64,000 nt of DNA from Uranotaenia lowii (taxonomy: Eukaryota; Arthropoda; Insecta; Diptera; Culicidae), in NCBI RefSeq assembly GCF_029784155.1, contig NC_073693.1:227387161-227451160 (forward strand). The letters are read 5' to 3'. Shown one piece after another: positions 23,281-34,273 of the stretch (the first letter of the stretch is position 1; each line of letters opens with the position of its first letter). The notes beneath the pieces are model-generated. The model was not told the DNA's origin, did no database searches, and saw only the letters and a list, made by a program, of their open reading frames with translations. The translations under genes were made by a program, and so were the position numbers.

Positions 23281-25097
23281 TAGGGTGTCCCAAAATAGCA
23301 TAACTTCTGGGAATCTGGGGGCTCACCCTCCAAATAGTAGATTAGGATGTGCAGAACAAACTTTTGTATGGGGCCGACTAAAAAAAATCATGTTTAGAGG
23401 TTCCGCAAGCGCGATCTTTAAAAAAAGTCCACTTTCAAAAGATTTGATTTAAAATAAATTCTGGGTTCAAAACTTTACATAAAATTTATATATTTTATAT
23501 TTTTTTAATTTTGTTTGAGTTAAAAACTACACGTAAAAAATACAAAATGAACCAAATTTGTATCAAAATGTAAAACTAGCAAGCTATTTTCAAGAAAAAA
23601 AATTTTTTGGTCCAAAAATTTTGAATTCAGCTGACCAAAATGTGTACCAAGCGTAGAATATTTTTGATACCAATGCCATCAAAAGATGCGGATTTTTGTG
23701 CACTTAAATTTTGTTGAACAAAACATGTGGTTTGTATCAACGTGTGAACAGCTATTCACGATTTAATGCTTAACAAAAATCACAATTTAGGATATTTTTT
23801 ATTTAACTTATCAAATTTGTCTTAATAAATACCTACTTTAAAATCAAAATACTTGCAAAAAAAGACTTTGATGGTTTAAAGGAGTCATCAGAAGGCCATA
23901 TGCCGAATTTGAGCAGAAATGGACAACAGGAAGGGGTTGCACTGAATCTCAAGTGTGAAAGGGATTCTGAGACATAGTGTTCTAAAGAAGCATAAATAAC
24001 TGGTTTTTCATCATACATTTTTGTCTTTATCAATCGATTGCTTGGTTATGTAAGTTTTATTAAAATTTCAATTAAGACTAACATTTCACCTGAAGACTGC
24101 AACTCGATTGGAATTAAAACAAAAAAGTTATGGCTGTTCAAAGATTGTATTTTGGTTACAAATTGTCCTGTTAAACTCAATGAGTAAAAAGTACTCATTG
24201 TGTGTTAAACGACAATTTGCCACAAAAATACAATCTTGGAACAGCCATAACTTTTTTGTTTTAAGTCCAATCGAGTTACAGTCTTCAGGTGAAATGTTAG
24301 TCTTAATTGAAATTTTAATAAAACCTTCATAATCAAGCAATCGATTGGTAAAGACAAAAATGCATGATGAAAAACCAGTTTTTTATGCTTCTTTAGAACA
24401 CTATGTCTCAGAATCCCTTTCACACTTGAGATTCAGTGCAACCCCTTCCTGTTGTCCGATTCTGCTCAAATTCGGCATATGGCCTTCTGATGACTCCTTT
24501 AAACCATCAAAGTCTTTTTTTGCAAGTATTTTGATTTTAAAGTAGGTATTTATTAAGACAAATTTGATAAATTAAATAAAAAATATCCTAAATTGTGATT
24601 TTTGTTAAGCATTAAATCGTGAATAGCTGTTCACACGTTGATACAAACCACATGTTTTGTTCAACAAAGTTTAAGTGCACAAAAATCCGCATCTTTTGAT
24701 GGCATTGGTATCAAAAATATTCTACGCTTGGTACACATTTTGGTCAGCTGAATTCAAAATTTTTGGACCAAAAAATTTTTTTTCTTGAAAATAGCTTGCT
24801 AGTTTTACATTTTGATACAAATTTGGTTCATTTTGTATTTTTTACGTGTAGTTTTTAACTCAAACAAAATTAAAAAAATATAAAATATATAAATTTTATG
24901 TAAAGTTTTGAACCCAGAATTTATTTTAAATCAAATCTTTTGAAAGTGGACTTTTTTTAAAGATCGCGCTTGCGGAACCTCTAAACATGATTTTTTTTAG
25001 TCAGCTTCATACAAAAGTTTGTTCTGCATATCCTAATCTACCGTTTGGAGGGTGAGCCCCCAGATTCCCAGAAGTAATGCAATTTTGGGACACCCTA
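23281..25097. mobile_element. 1.8-kb palindromic foldback element, hAT-type
   Basis: The element begins TAGGGTGTCCCAAAAT and ends with its near complement, and is flanked by an exact 8-bp duplication ATGGACAC (23273-23280 and 25098-25105), as for hAT elements. The whole length is one inverted repeat: two arms of about 906 bp around a 5-nt centre (AAAAG, 24187-24191). Arms differ at only scattered positions, mainly near the ends and next to the centre. Mirror-image 66-codon frames at 23833-24033 and 24345-24545 are by-products of symmetry. No transposase is encoded. It splits LINE ORF1. Confidence 0.9.
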
Positions 25098-25834
25098 ATG
25101 GACACACTAAGGAGAAATGCAGCAACGAATCAACATGTCGGAATTGCTCCAAAACACACGAGCTCGATAAGGAAGAGGAATGTAAGGAAGATCCTTTCTG
25201 TAAGAACTGTTCCGGAAATCACTCTCCAATTTCACGCAAGTGCCCTCTGTATCGAAAGGAGGAAGAAATTATTAAGATAAAAGTCGAGAGCGGAATAACA
25301 TTCGGGGAAGCCAGAAAAGAGTACGCTAAAAAATACGCGGAAAATTCTTATGCCAGCGTCTGTGGCGCACAGCAACGCCTTGACCAAACACGCAGAGTAC
25401 AGGAAAAAGACCTGCAGATTGCAAAGCTCATTGCAGAAAACTCAGCACTCAAAGAAAAACTCCCACAAATTCCTGAAAAAGAAGAACTTGAGAAATTGAA
25501 ACAAGAAATCATCTATCTTCGCAAAATTGCAAAAGAATTTTATCTTCTGAAGGCACAGACCAAAACTGTTGATGATAATTTAACTATCTCTGACAGCGAA
25601 TCCGAAGAACAGATGGAATTAGAAGATGAAGCCATTCCATCTTCCGTCCAGGAAAAAACATCTTCGAGTGAAGATACACCAAGGCTAAAAAAACAAAAAC
25701 TAAGCTCAAAAAACTCACTCCCACTCCGCCAACCCGTGGAATCTGAAGAAAAGGATGCAAGTCAAGATCAACCTGAAGTAGTTGTTAAGCGACGAGGACG
25801 GCCTCCTAAAAGTAAAAATGATCAGCCAAAGTAA
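25098..25834 (+). pseudogene. LINE ORF1 protein, C-terminal part (split)
   Basis: The ORF1 continuation starts in the zinc-knuckle region (HTKEKC, CRNCSKTH, CKEDPFCKNC), so the family's array of CCHC knuckles is divided by the insert. A heptad-like segment follows (about 25395-25550, rich in Leu, Glu, Lys), then an acidic stretch. The C-terminus has a clear AT-hook core, KRRGRPPKSK (25785-25814). The natural start lies upstream of the foldback element; the apparent start inside the foldback arm is spurious. The end overlaps the start of ORF2, as in bicistronic LINEs. Confidence 0.8.
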
Positions 25835-28800
25835 CAACACGACGAACGACCCTGCACCGGAAAATGGACTTGACCACGGAAATATGAATACTGAAACTGA
25901 GACAAACGGCATCAACCAACGCAACGCAATGGACAATTCTAATGGAACGAATGGAATAATCTCATGGAATATTCAAGGGTTAAGACCCAAAAAAGCGGAA
26001 TTGGACATCCTGATCCAAGAATATCAGCCACAAATAATTTGCTTGCAAGAAACGATGTTCAAACCAAATCACCACCCACGCATCACAGGGTTCAAATTAT
26101 TTCATCACCCACGTTTGACAGGTGATCGAGCATCGGGCGGAGTCTTGATAGCAATAAAAGAGAACGTAGACTGCGAGGAAATAGAGCTCGAAACTGCTTT
26201 GGAAGCTGTTGCTATAAAAGTTGGAGCTCCACTAAACATGAATGTGGTGAACATTTATCTCCCACCGAGTGCGAACATAGAAAAGGCAGAACTTACATCT
26301 CTAATCAACCAGATTCCGAATCCCGTCCTCCTGGTTGGAGATTTTAATGCCCACCACACATTGTGGGGATCAGATCAGGTCAGCACACGAGGTAGAATAA
26401 TTGCCGAATTTGTCGAAGAAAATAATCTAGCAATGCTGAACACTGGAGAGACCACTTACGTCGACCAAAGACATGGAACCTTGTCCTGCATAGACCTAGC
26501 CCTATGTTCAGACGAGTTGGCCGAGCTACTTGAATGGAGTGTTTTACCAGACACTTACAGCAGTGATCACATACCGTTAAACATTAGTTTCCCTGGTCCC
26601 TGTGAAATACCTCATAGCAGTCGACCGAGATGGAAAATGGAAGGTGCCAACTGGGAGCAGTACCAAGGCGCGCTAAACTTCGAGCGTGATGAAAACATAG
26701 AAAGACAAGTGGTAAAAGTAACCAAGTCTATGTTAGAAGCAGCTGAGCTTTCAATCCCTCAAACAAAAGGATTCGCAGGAAAAAAGAGTGTCCCTTGGTG
26801 GAATGCAGAAGTAGCTGAACTTGTCAAAAAAAGAAGGAAAGCGCTGAGATTATTGAAATCCAACCGGCTAGACCACGAGCAAACGGAAAGTAACTACAAA
26901 AATGTGAATGCTATTGCAAAGGAAGCTATCACCAAGGCTAAACAGAAAAGTTGGGAAGAGCTGGCAGAAAGTTTTTCATCACAAACTCCGCTGAAGGAGA
27001 TGTGGGGAAACTACCAGAAAATTCAAGGCAAGAAGCGACGAACCCCAATCAACGCAATCCAATATGAAGGCAAAATTGCTACGGATCCAGTAGCCATATG
27101 CGATTTAATAGGAGACGCATTTCAAAAAGTGTCTAGTGTGACTGCATACAACGAAATTTTCCTGGAACACAAACGAACCGTTGAATCAAACCCATTACAC
27201 GTACCTACCGATACAGGCCCGCATAATCGGGAATTTAGTATGTATGAACTCGATGAAGCATTAGAGGGATTGAAAGGCTCTTCTCCAGGACCGGATAACA
27301 TACATTATGAGATGATTAAACACCTACCGTTAGATGGGAAAGTTATCCTCCTCGAAACCTATAATCGTTTGTGGGAAGAATCCGTCCTCCCCCGGGAATG
27401 GACAAAATCGTTCGTTGTTCCTATTTTTAAAAATAAAGGTCGCCGTTCAGATCCTCAAAATTATCGCCCAATCTACTTAAACAGCTGCTTGGGAAAGGTG
27501 TTTGAGAGGATGATAAATAATCGTCTAATGCATTTGCTTGAAACCAAAGGACTATTGTACAGCCACCAATATGCTTTTCGAAAAGGAAGAAGTACTACTG
27601 ACCACCTTTGCACCCTAGAGGAGACAATTCGAGAGGCATTTAACAACAACAAAGTAGCTCAGGTAGCTTTCCTGGACATAAGCAAAGCTTATGATAAAAC
27701 ATGGCGTAGGCTTTGCTTAGATCAGATAGCAAATAATAACATTGGTGGGAAAATGCTGCGCTTCCTAGAGGCAATGCTAAGCTCCAGATCGTTTCAAGTG
27801 ATGATAAACGGTAAAACATCCGGAACAAAAACAATGGAAACTGGCCTTTGTCAAGGATCGGTTTTAAGCGTTACCATGTTCCTAGTAGCTATCAATACTG
27901 TCATTGATTATCTCCCTTCAAACATCAAGTGTCTAGTATATGCTGACGATGTGGTTCTAATTGCAACGGGTGATGATGCCAAGGAGACAGAAATCAAGCT
28001 ACAGATAGCCTTCAACCGATTAGAGGAATGGCAAGTTAAAACAGGTTTTCAAATATCGGCACAAAAAAGTGCTTCTGTCGTGTTTCGTAACCCACGTCAG
28101 AACAAACCGAAAACAATAAATAAGCTGAAATTGAACGGAATGATCGTGCCCCGAAGAGATAGCTACAAGTGTTTGGGTGTCACTTTTGACCAGCACCTAA
28201 AATTCCGAACCCACGTTGAAGAAGTTAAAGCAGCATGTCATCAAAGAGTCCTTTTTATTCGTAGCATAGCTGCTAGGACTTGGGGAGGAGATAGGAACAC
28301 GCTAATAAAACTGTACCGGGCGACTGTAGTGGAAAAGCTTCTGTATGCTGCCCCAATTCTATCAGGAATTGACGACAAAGTCCTTCAGCCTCTAGAAACG
28401 GTGCATAATGCAGGACTTCGAACGATAATTGGAGCATTTAGAACGAGTCCCATCTTAAGTCTCCAAGCGGAAGCAGGAATCCCCAGCTTGAAAACACTGA
28501 TCAATCAACGAACTATTCTCTACACAACCCGCCGAGCCGCTGTTGACCGTCTTGAGGAAACGCTAGAAGTAGAAGACATATCAATCGAGGTTAGCAGTGA
28601 TAGCAGCATAAGTGACGCAGATGTAAGTTCCGGCGAAAGGTGGGGTGAACGAATCAGATCTCAGCCGAATTCTTATAAAGTTAGAGGGCAAAATATGATG
28701 GCCGAACTAGACCTTCGTCTACCCAGAACAGCTACTTTTAGAATCCCACTGACCCCACCATGGCTAATATCGAAGCTTCACGTTGACAAAAGCCTCCATT

Positions 28801-29684
28801 ACAAACTGTCTCAAGGTGCATCTGCAAACGAACTCAGGTGCATGTTCAACGAACTCCGAGCATCGGAATATCGAATCCATAGAATGATTTACACGGATGG
28901 ATCGAAAAAAGATTCAAAATGCGGATTTGGAATAGTCAGTGAAGATTTCGTGTTCCGAAAACGCCTTAGTGATATATGTAGCATATATTCAGCCGAGAGT
29001 GAAGCAGTCAAACAAGCACTGTTATGGATAGCAGACCAGCAAAGACCTCAATCTTATCTCATATGCACCGATTCTATGAGTGTAATAACCAACCTCCAAA
29101 AGTGCAAGATTAAATCTAGATGGAAGGATAGCATACAAAACCTGAGTAACCGGATCGCTCAAACGGGCGCAGAAATAGTTTTTTGCTGGGTCCCAAGTCA
29201 CATTGGGATACAGGGAAATGAGAAAGCTGACTTCGAAGCAAAACAAGCGCTGGATCTGCCACTAGCAGAACAAGAAACCGTTGAATTTATGGAAGTGCGG
29301 AAAGTTGTGAAAACACAAATTACACACAAATGGCAGATGGAGTGGCACAGAAATTTAAATAATAAACTACGTGAAGTGAAAAACACTGTTCTACCGTTCA
29401 AATCAGTGTTCTCAGGAAAAAGGAGAGACGACGTTATTTTAGCCCGCCTGCGGATCGGACATACACTGCTCACCCACGCGTTCCTCTTGGATCGAGTCGA
29501 ATGCCCATTATGTCCGAGATGTAACGAAGCTCTTACTGTAAAGCACATCATCGTAAATTGCCCACAACTAGAAGAGGAACGTAGAAAGCATGGCATCCCA
29601 GGAAACCTACGTGAAGCATTATCAGACAACAGCGATATGGCGGAAAAAGTGATAAAATATTTAAAAAACCCTCCATTTGTATGA
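25782..29684 (+). CDS. LINE ORF2: APE endonuclease, RT, RNase H
   Basis: This 1300-residue frame is uninterrupted. An APE-type endonuclease occupies about residues 58-280 (WNIQG, LQET, VGDFNAH, SSDH). The RT follows at about 500-800, with DISKAYDKTW, the GLCQGSVLS region and the catalytic YADD at 720-723. RNase H begins at YTDGS (1037) and includes the SAESEA glutamate and CTDS. A C-terminal CPRC-x7-H-x4-C motif ends the protein. The enzyme nicks target DNA and copies LINE RNA in the nucleus. A second ATG at 25818 is an equally good start and shortens the ORF1 overlap to 17 nt. All catalytic motifs are present, so the enzyme may be active although ORF1 is broken. Confidence 0.9.
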   Translation: MLSDEDGLLKVKMISQSNNTTNDPAPENGLDHGNMNTETETNGINQRNAMDNSNGTNGIISWNIQGLRPKKAELDILIQEYQPQIICLQETMFKPNHHPRITGFKLFHHPRLTGDRASGGVLIAIKENVDCEEIELETALEAVAIKVGAPLNMNVVNIYLPPSANIEKAELTSLINQIPNPVLLVGDFNAHHTLWGSDQVSTRGRIIAEFVEENNLAMLNTGETTYVDQRHGTLSCIDLALCSDELAELLEWSVLPDTYSSDHIPLNISFPGPCEIPHSSRPRWKMEGANWEQYQGALNFERDENIERQVVKVTKSMLEAAELSIPQTKGFAGKKSVPWWNAEVAELVKKRRKALRLLKSNRLDHEQTESNYKNVNAIAKEAITKAKQKSWEELAESFSSQTPLKEMWGNYQKIQGKKRRTPINAIQYEGKIATDPVAICDLIGDAFQKVSSVTAYNEIFLEHKRTVESNPLHVPTDTGPHNREFSMYELDEALEGLKGSSPGPDNIHYEMIKHLPLDGKVILLETYNRLWEESVLPREWTKSFVVPIFKNKGRRSDPQNYRPIYLNSCLGKVFERMINNRLMHLLETKGLLYSHQYAFRKGRSTTDHLCTLEETIREAFNNNKVAQVAFLDISKAYDKTWRRLCLDQIANNNIGGKMLRFLEAMLSSRSFQVMINGKTSGTKTMETGLCQGSVLSVTMFLVAINTVIDYLPSNIKCLVYADDVVLIATGDDAKETEIKLQIAFNRLEEWQVKTGFQISAQKSASVVFRNPRQNKPKTINKLKLNGMIVPRRDSYKCLGVTFDQHLKFRTHVEEVKAACHQRVLFIRSIAARTWGGDRNTLIKLYRATVVEKLLYAAPILSGIDDKVLQPLETVHNAGLRTIIGAFRTSPILSLQAEAGIPSLKTLINQRTILYTTRRAAVDRLEETLEVEDISIEVSSDSSISDADVSSGERWGERIRSQPNSYKVRGQNMMAELDLRLPRTATFRIPLTPPWLISKLHVDKSLHYKLSQGASANELRCMFNELRASEYRIHRMIYTDGSKKDSKCGFGIVSEDFVFRKRLSDICSIYSAESEAVKQALLWIADQQRPQSYLICTDSMSVITNLQKCKIKSRWKDSIQNLSNRIAQTGAEIVFCWVPSHIGIQGNEKADFEAKQALDLPLAEQETVEFMEVRKVVKTQITHKWQMEWHRNLNNKLREVKNTVLPFKSVFSGKRRDDVILARLRIGHTLLTHAFLLDRVECPLCPRCNEALTVKHIIVNCPQLEEERRKHGIPGNLREALSDNSDMAEKVIKYLKNPPFV

Positions 29685-29775
29685 AAAAATTTAAAAATGT
29701 ATTGTAATTATCGAAAAAGTTTATGGACCCGAATGATAAAAAAGGTCCCTAATAAAAAAAAAAAAAAAATTTTTT
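29685..29775 (+). other. LINE 3' UTR and poly(A) tail
   Basis: About 65 bases follow the ORF2 stop, ending with a 15-16 base A tract and then T-rich target DNA. Very short 3' UTRs are usual for this LINE type. Confidence 0.6.
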
Positions 29776-30010
29776 TTGTCATTAATTTCAATTTGTTCAA
29801 AATTGTCATTGATATTAATTTTGTCATTTATTTCATTTTAGTAAATTTAGTCCTCTATGTCATTCCTCTAAATTTCGTCCGTTGTGTTTTTTTTTCAAGT
29901 TTCATTTTGCCAGTTTTGTCTATTTGGTAAATTTTGCCAAATTTATCAATTTTCCACATTTAGCCTGTAATGTCAGTTTAGTCCATTTAGCCAATTTAAG
30001 GAAGGCTTAA
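29776..30010. repeat. Degenerate TTTTGTCAATTT tract, right part
   Basis: This continues the word family seen at 20820-21880 (TTTTGTCATT, TTTTGTCTATTTG, TTTTGCCAAATT). It is the right flank of the LINE insertion. Confidence 0.5.
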
Positions 30011-30189
30011 AAAAATTTTTTTTTGACGACAGGTTTCGGGCGCGCTGTTGCCCATCTACATGACGATGTTCGACTGATTACTTGAATACAATTAATTATG
30101 GTAACCAATGTCTTACTTAGCTGATGTCTCCGTCGAAAGGGTGTCGAGTCATGTGATCCTTTCTTAAACTATTCTGATTAACTTAACCT

Positions 30190-30720
30190 TCCTCATACCT
30201 CACATTTCAATTCTCACGTCTAACATCCCACGTCCCATCCTCTCGTCTCATATCTCACGTTTTCAATTCTTGTACAATACAATTAATTTCTTATTTCATC
30301 GTCATCCATCTCACTTCTCATTTCTCACATGTTACGACTCACTATTTGTTTAACACGTCTCACGTTTTACGTCTCATTCCTAACGTGCTACGTTTCACTT
30401 CTCGCATCTCACTTCTCACATCTTATTTCTAACGTACCACTTCTCAATTCTCTCTTCTCATTTGTAATGAATATCTCGTACATCTTACGTCTCTTGAATC
30501 CTTTCAATAGTGTCACGTTAACCATCTCAGGTCTTGCTCAGGTCTCTTGATCTCAGAACTCAAGGTTATGATTTCATGTATTAGTTCTTAGATCTCAGGT
30601 CTCAGGTTTCAAATCTCAGACTTCAGATCTCAGACTCAGGTCTAAGGTCTCAGTTCTCAGGTATAGTATCACAGGTTTCATGTCTAATAGCCTCACGTTT
30701 CAAAGCAAATCCTAGTCTTA
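30190..30720. repeat. Degenerate relative of the TCTCATG satellite
   Basis: The words TCTCAC, GTCTCA, TTTCTCACAT, TCTCAGGTC recur with a spacing near 7 bases but with many substitutions. It reads like an old, decayed array of the unit that is pure at 14290-15298. Confidence 0.5.
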
Positions 30721-32135
30721 ACTTCAAATTTAAAACAAACAAACTTCGGGTTTTTAATGGTTTTTAAAAGTAGTACGTACACTGATGACAAAAGTGTTCG
30801 ATTTTTTTTTTATTTTCGTTGTATTTTTATATCACTATCTTTCTTGACCTGTTTGAGCTGTTTTACTCATTTCACGCCTCAAGATCATTTAAAATCTGAA
30901 ATAACTTTCCAGAAACATAATAGTAAAATAAAAAAAAATTATCCTGATAAAGTGTGAAAATTTGCCAGATACTCTTTAAGTAAACAACAGCTTTAGTTCA
31001 TGTGTGGCAAACAGGCGGGCCAAATTTGGAGATGAGATGGGCTAGCGGGCCACATCATTATTTTTTTTTAATATTCAGAGCAAATAAATGAATAACAAGG
31101 AGGAAAAAAGGACACAGAAAATGATGAGATATGTATTGTCTGCGAGCATTTTGAAAAAAAAAATGTAAGCAAACTTCTAACATGTGCGTACTGCTTCACA
31201 AATGCCTATATCAGATGTCGTAATTTAATAGGCAGCGCTGTTCGAAAAATGAATGATCAGTTATTCTTTCGCAAATCAACCCAAGCAACGAAAATTCTTT
31301 TGAAACAGGTACAAAAAAGCTTTCTCAGCCCCATCATTTATGTAAAGAACGTTCTATGCAGCTCAAAATTTATATTCTTATTGATACTTTCAAGTCCCAA
31401 AACAAGTCTTAATGATCTTCTATTTAGTATCCAGCGCCCTTTTAATACAGCTTCCAAATAATCGTAAAATGAGCAAAAAATTCTCTCTCTGTCTCAATTG
31501 CACCCTAGGCATGAGTTCATATCACCTCCTCTTAATTATTTACTATGTTCAGAACTTGGTGCCGCCATTATGCCTCGCGCCGGAATCCAAACTCGGAAAA
31601 TTGCTCAATTGCTTCTTTCCTACATATCTTATATATATCGCATCTGAATGGTCACTCAAGTACCAAATTACTTATTAAAAAAACTTGCCTTTTGGAGATT
31701 GAACCTCGACCTTCGTGGTGAGAATCGAACACGCTACCACAGAACCATGCCTAGATATTGTTCTTACTGATACTAAAACTCGAAGTGGTGATGTGATGTT
31801 GAAAGCACCTCAATTCACATTTTGTGATTTAGTAAATCCATTTTTGTGTCCTTTATGTGACTTAAACCCCTTACAACGTACGTATTGTTCACTCTTGTTA
31901 CTTTCAAGCTCATTAATTAGTTCAAAAAGATCACTGAAGGGAATTAGGCAGTTGATTCTCTTTGTCAGCCAATATGTTAGGTACTTTCAAAGCCTAAATT
32001 TAAGTTAATATGTGACTGTTAAGTTTATTAATTTTTAAATTATTTATCCAAAAGTTAACCAGAATTCCATCATTGATAGTTTCAAAACTGAACTAACTTC
32101 AACAATTCAAAATGCAGTTTCATATGTAATGTGTA
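30721..32135. other. Non-coding stretch
   Basis: AT-rich with a tRNA-like fragment at 31692-31752 described separately. No coding region was recognised. Confidence 0.4.
31692..31752 (-). other. tRNA-like sequence / SINE head fragment
   Basis: On the minus strand an A-box-like TGGTTCTGTGGTAGCG (complement of 31732-31747) is followed at tRNA spacing by a B-box-like GGTTCAATCTCC (complement of 31694-31705), with a TTCG/CGAA pairing between them at the anticodon-stem position. The acceptor stem does not close. It is more likely a tRNA-derived SINE fragment or tRNA pseudogene than a working tRNA. Confidence 0.4.
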
Positions 32136-32500
32136 GGGGAGAGTGGGGTATCGTGGGCCATGGGGAAACGTGGGCTACTTTTAATATCTCCGATGTGTGT
32201 TGAGATAAAAATCTCAAACCAACTGTCATCGTCGTCACTTTGTGTTATCATATAATTCTATATGTTGTTGACTGAAATACGTATCATATGCTTCTTTTAT
32301 TTATCAAGCTAAATAGAAAAATTTACTTACATAATTAAAAAAAAAACACCCGCTAATTTCATCGATGAGGAACCTAAAGTGCATAACAAAAATATGCTCA
32401 TACGCTTATAATCTTAGCTTTTTCATGATCTTTCACGTGGAAAAGGAATTTTTGATGAAACATCAATGAGTCACACAAACGCAACCAATTTGCAAATCAA
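32136..32500. other. Probable left end of a MITE running into the gap
   Basis: The segment starts GGGGAGAGTGGGGTATCG followed by AT-rich DNA, resembling left ends of G-rich-terminus MITEs such as the one at 43509. The other end is not found; it may lie in the N gap. Confidence 0.3.
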
Positions 32501-33000
32501 NNNNNNNNNNNNNNNNNNNNNNNNNNNNNNNNNNNNNNNNNNNNNNNNNNNNNNNNNNNNNNNNNNNNNNNNNNNNNNNNNNNNNNNNNNNNNNNNNNNN
32601 NNNNNNNNNNNNNNNNNNNNNNNNNNNNNNNNNNNNNNNNNNNNNNNNNNNNNNNNNNNNNNNNNNNNNNNNNNNNNNNNNNNNNNNNNNNNNNNNNNNN
32701 NNNNNNNNNNNNNNNNNNNNNNNNNNNNNNNNNNNNNNNNNNNNNNNNNNNNNNNNNNNNNNNNNNNNNNNNNNNNNNNNNNNNNNNNNNNNNNNNNNNN
32801 NNNNNNNNNNNNNNNNNNNNNNNNNNNNNNNNNNNNNNNNNNNNNNNNNNNNNNNNNNNNNNNNNNNNNNNNNNNNNNNNNNNNNNNNNNNNNNNNNNNN
32901 NNNNNNNNNNNNNNNNNNNNNNNNNNNNNNNNNNNNNNNNNNNNNNNNNNNNNNNNNNNNNNNNNNNNNNNNNNNNNNNNNNNNNNNNNNNNNNNNNNNN
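32501..33000. other. Assembly gap (500 N)
   Basis: Exactly 500 N. The round length suggests a placeholder, so true distance and content are unknown. Frames drawn across it are meaningless. Confidence 0.99.
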
Positions 33001-34271
33001 GAGAAGATGTACTGAGCAAGCCACAAAGATTTGGACGTGATTTGTTAGATAGATGCTGTCTGTTTAGTAACTTAGTTACGATTCCGATTTCTCGGAATCG
33101 AAGGTTTTAGAAAAAAATTCTTAGATCAATTTAAGATTGCTCTTGACGAAAAAAATGCAATCGAAATGAATCGCAGAATAGAAGGTATTTTGAAACCACG
33201 ATGAATATTAGAAATAAAAAAAAGTTCCAAACCTATAATTCCAAGATAATCCTTTTATCGAGATTATTCTGTTTTTCTCCAGTAGGTACTCCTTGCTCTA
33301 GCGAAAAAAAAAACATGAAAGAACAAAAATCAACAAATCTCTCGACGGCACCCGGTCCAATGAATGGAAGAGGCTCGGATTAACTGGTGCCCATGGACTA
33401 GTAATTATCCGTGTTTCACCTGCTCTAGAGTGAGCTTATCGATTCTCGACTTTCACCGTTTTGATGAATGGGCGCCGCGCCTAGAGCGGATATGAGGCAT
33501 CATTGCTGACTAGTTGGCTGGTTGTTTCTGTTTACCAATATAGTAAGCTAGTTAGACGACGCCGACGCTGACGCCGGCTTGTAACTGCTGCCTGCTTCTG
33601 ATGGTGGAAAACGGAAAACTGATTATTGTCTACATTTCCCGTCTGCTGGTCGACCATTTCCGGTGCCGTTCTCCGGTTGGATGGTTGGGCTCGTCGACTG
33701 ATGATGGTTTAATTGAGCACATCCGAGTAGAGTGTATTGTTTCCAGTAATCAGGTATCGGTTGGCCGTGTTACAGTGACATGGGGGTGATTTTTTTCCTC
33801 CTAGAATTGATATCAGTTGTTTGAATGACGTTAATTGCAAACAAAAGCAAAAGGTTTTGTGTGATTCGTTTTCCTAGAAAGGAAGATATTATTTTCAATC
33901 GTTCATGTAAACATAGACTTTTCCAGTTCTGAAAAATGCCAAGAGGATTATAACGATTCAGTATTTTTTGGTAATTAAGTACTATTAATCAGATCAACCG
34001 TGTTTGTTTTTGTTTTCACGATTAACTGATTCTGTTGACTTTTCCTAGTACTCCACAGAAAACGTTTCGTTATTGATTTCTGGTAGCATTTTTTAATTAT
34101 AAAAGGAAAAAAAGTTTGTTTGTACGTCTAGTTGTGGGATCACGTGTCCGGAAAACTTATTAAAAACTCTGACCACTGTGTAAGCAAAAAAAACGAATTT
34201 TACTGTACAAAAAATTGACTACTTTTAATTTAAGTAAACTACGATGTTTAAGGAAACTTTTATTATGTCCG
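33001..34271. other. Non-coding stretch with a GC-richer island (33280-33790)
   Basis: The segment 33280-33790 is unique-looking and GC-richer (runs such as GACGCCGACGCTGACGCCGG near 33556-33576) and has no repeat relatives here. The rest is AT-rich. No protein motif was found. Confidence 0.35.
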
Positions 34272-34273
34272 TA

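Larger units (their letters stand above)
21889..29775 (+). mobile_element. I-like non-LTR retrotransposon (LINE) with RNase H
   Basis: The order is 5' UTR (about 21889-22671), ORF1 (CCHC nucleic-acid-binding protein), ORF2 (APE endonuclease, RT, RNase H, terminal cysteine motif), short 3' UTR and poly(A) near 29754-29769. ORF1 is interrupted by a foldback element; without that insert and one target copy both ORFs appear open. An RNase H domain with CCHC ORF1 places it in the I/LOA/Loner-type group rather than Jockey. The exact 5' end is uncertain: AATTTTTGTC at 21879-21888 resembles AATTTTTTTTGTC just after the A tail, a possible target duplication in the T-rich tract. Confidence 0.85.

Noticed and set aside
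23833..24545. Mirror-image 66-codon frames in the foldback element
   Set aside because: They are identical by symmetry of the inverted repeat and lack any protein motif.
32463..33110. Frames of 175-214 codons across the gap
   Set aside because: They consist of N and carry no information.
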